Below, piece by piece: positions 6,212 to 6,332 of a stretch of 6,332 nt of DNA. Source of the DNA: Burkholderiales bacterium (lineage in GTDB: Bacteria; Pseudomonadota; Gammaproteobacteria; Burkholderiales; Usitatibacteraceae). The notes beneath the pieces are model-generated. The model did no database searches, was not told the origin of the DNA, and saw only the letters and a list, made by a program, of their open reading frames with translations. A program made the translations under genes and the position numbers. Every line of letters starts with the position of its first letter. Positions within the stretch are counted from its first letter, which is position 1. The DNA lies in contig JADGRS010000195.1 in the NCBI GenBank assembly GCA_017880705.1, positions 1 to 6,332 of the forward strand. The letters run 5' to 3'.

Positions 6212-6332
6212 GACGCGACAGTTCGTGAAACGACGCGGCGCCACAAGGCGCCGTTTTCATCTTCAAACACCCGGTGATCGACCAGGCGTGGAAGGGGCGG
6301 TTCTTCTCGACCCGGGGGAGCTCGGCCTCTCT
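6208..6332 (-). CDS. Possible 3' end of a convergent hypothetical gene (partial)
   Basis: One minus-strand frame is open from the right edge to a TAG at 6210-6208, giving 40 residues that end in LVDHRVFEDENGALWRRVV and SRTVAS. The acidic/aromatic run looks protein-like and the stop falls just at the end of the plus-strand gene, overlapping it by 4 nt. Against it: the fragment is short, a competing minus frame is also open here with higher GC at third positions, and the terminator hairpin lies within it. No family recognised. If it is not real, 6258-6332 holds nothing I can name. Confidence 0.27.
   Translation of the reverse strand, partial: RGRAPPGREEPPLPRLVDHRVFEDENGALWRRVVSRTVAS
6236..6257 (+). 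terminator. Intrinsic terminator after the glycine-zipper pair
   Basis: CGGCGCC (6236-6242), loop ACAA, and GGCGCCG (6247-6253) form a perfect 7-bp GC stem followed directly by TTTT and then CATCTTC. It lies 25 bp past the stop of copy 2, the normal place for a rho-independent terminator. The T-run is short, and on the minus strand no T-run follows the stem, so it works best for plus-strand transcription. Confidence 0.75.

Noticed and set aside
5666..6244. Minus-strand open frame with Ala/Asp/His-rich repeats opposite glycine-zipper copy 2
   Set aside because: It mirrors the repetitive Gly/Val/Ala codons of the real gene. A similar mirror frame exists opposite copy 1 (4955-5437).

Overview
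The window is GC-rich, tightly packed bacterial DNA with almost no spacer. The proteins look proteobacterial, most likely betaproteobacterial (high GC, Pseudomonas-type histidine-degradation genes, periplasmic glycine-zipper proteins). The lineage is an inference from protein style, because no rRNA or other phylogenetic marker is present.

Layout, left to right. (1) A minus-strand block fills 1-2380. In transcription order it holds a small cupin protein (2380 to 2060), a membrane-anchored double-Cache sensor with no output domain (2060 to 1155), a RimJ/RimL-like GNAT acetyltransferase (1155 to 646), and an arylamine N-acetyltransferase (626 to the left edge, C-terminus cut off). The first three genes are joined by two identical TGATG stop/start overlaps and the fourth follows after 19 bp, so they look like one translationally coupled operon. 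(2) A 34-bp divergent gap (2381-2414) separates this block from the plus-strand histidine-utilisation pair: hutU (urocanate hydratase, 2415-4070) and hutG (N-formylglutamate deformylase, 4057-4902), which overlap by 14 nt. HutG implies the route urocanate -> imidazolonepropionate -> formiminoglutamate -> formylglutamate -> glutamate plus formate, so hutH, hutI and hutF should lie elsewhere in the genome. (3) Two tandem paralogues encoding secreted glycine-zipper proteins follow on the plus strand (4940-5563 and 5621-6211). An intrinsic terminator lies at about 6236-6257. The last ~75 bp may hold the 3' end of a convergent minus-strand gene, but this is weakly supported.

The hut pair is ordinary catabolism and the glycine-zipper pair is a common envelope-protein type. 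The least familiar part is the minus-strand cassette: a metal-binding cupin, an output-less extracytoplasmic sensor and two unrelated acetyl-CoA-dependent acetyltransferases in one coupled operon. No mobile element, CRISPR array, tRNA or rRNA was seen. No stretch above 300 bp lacks a gene.
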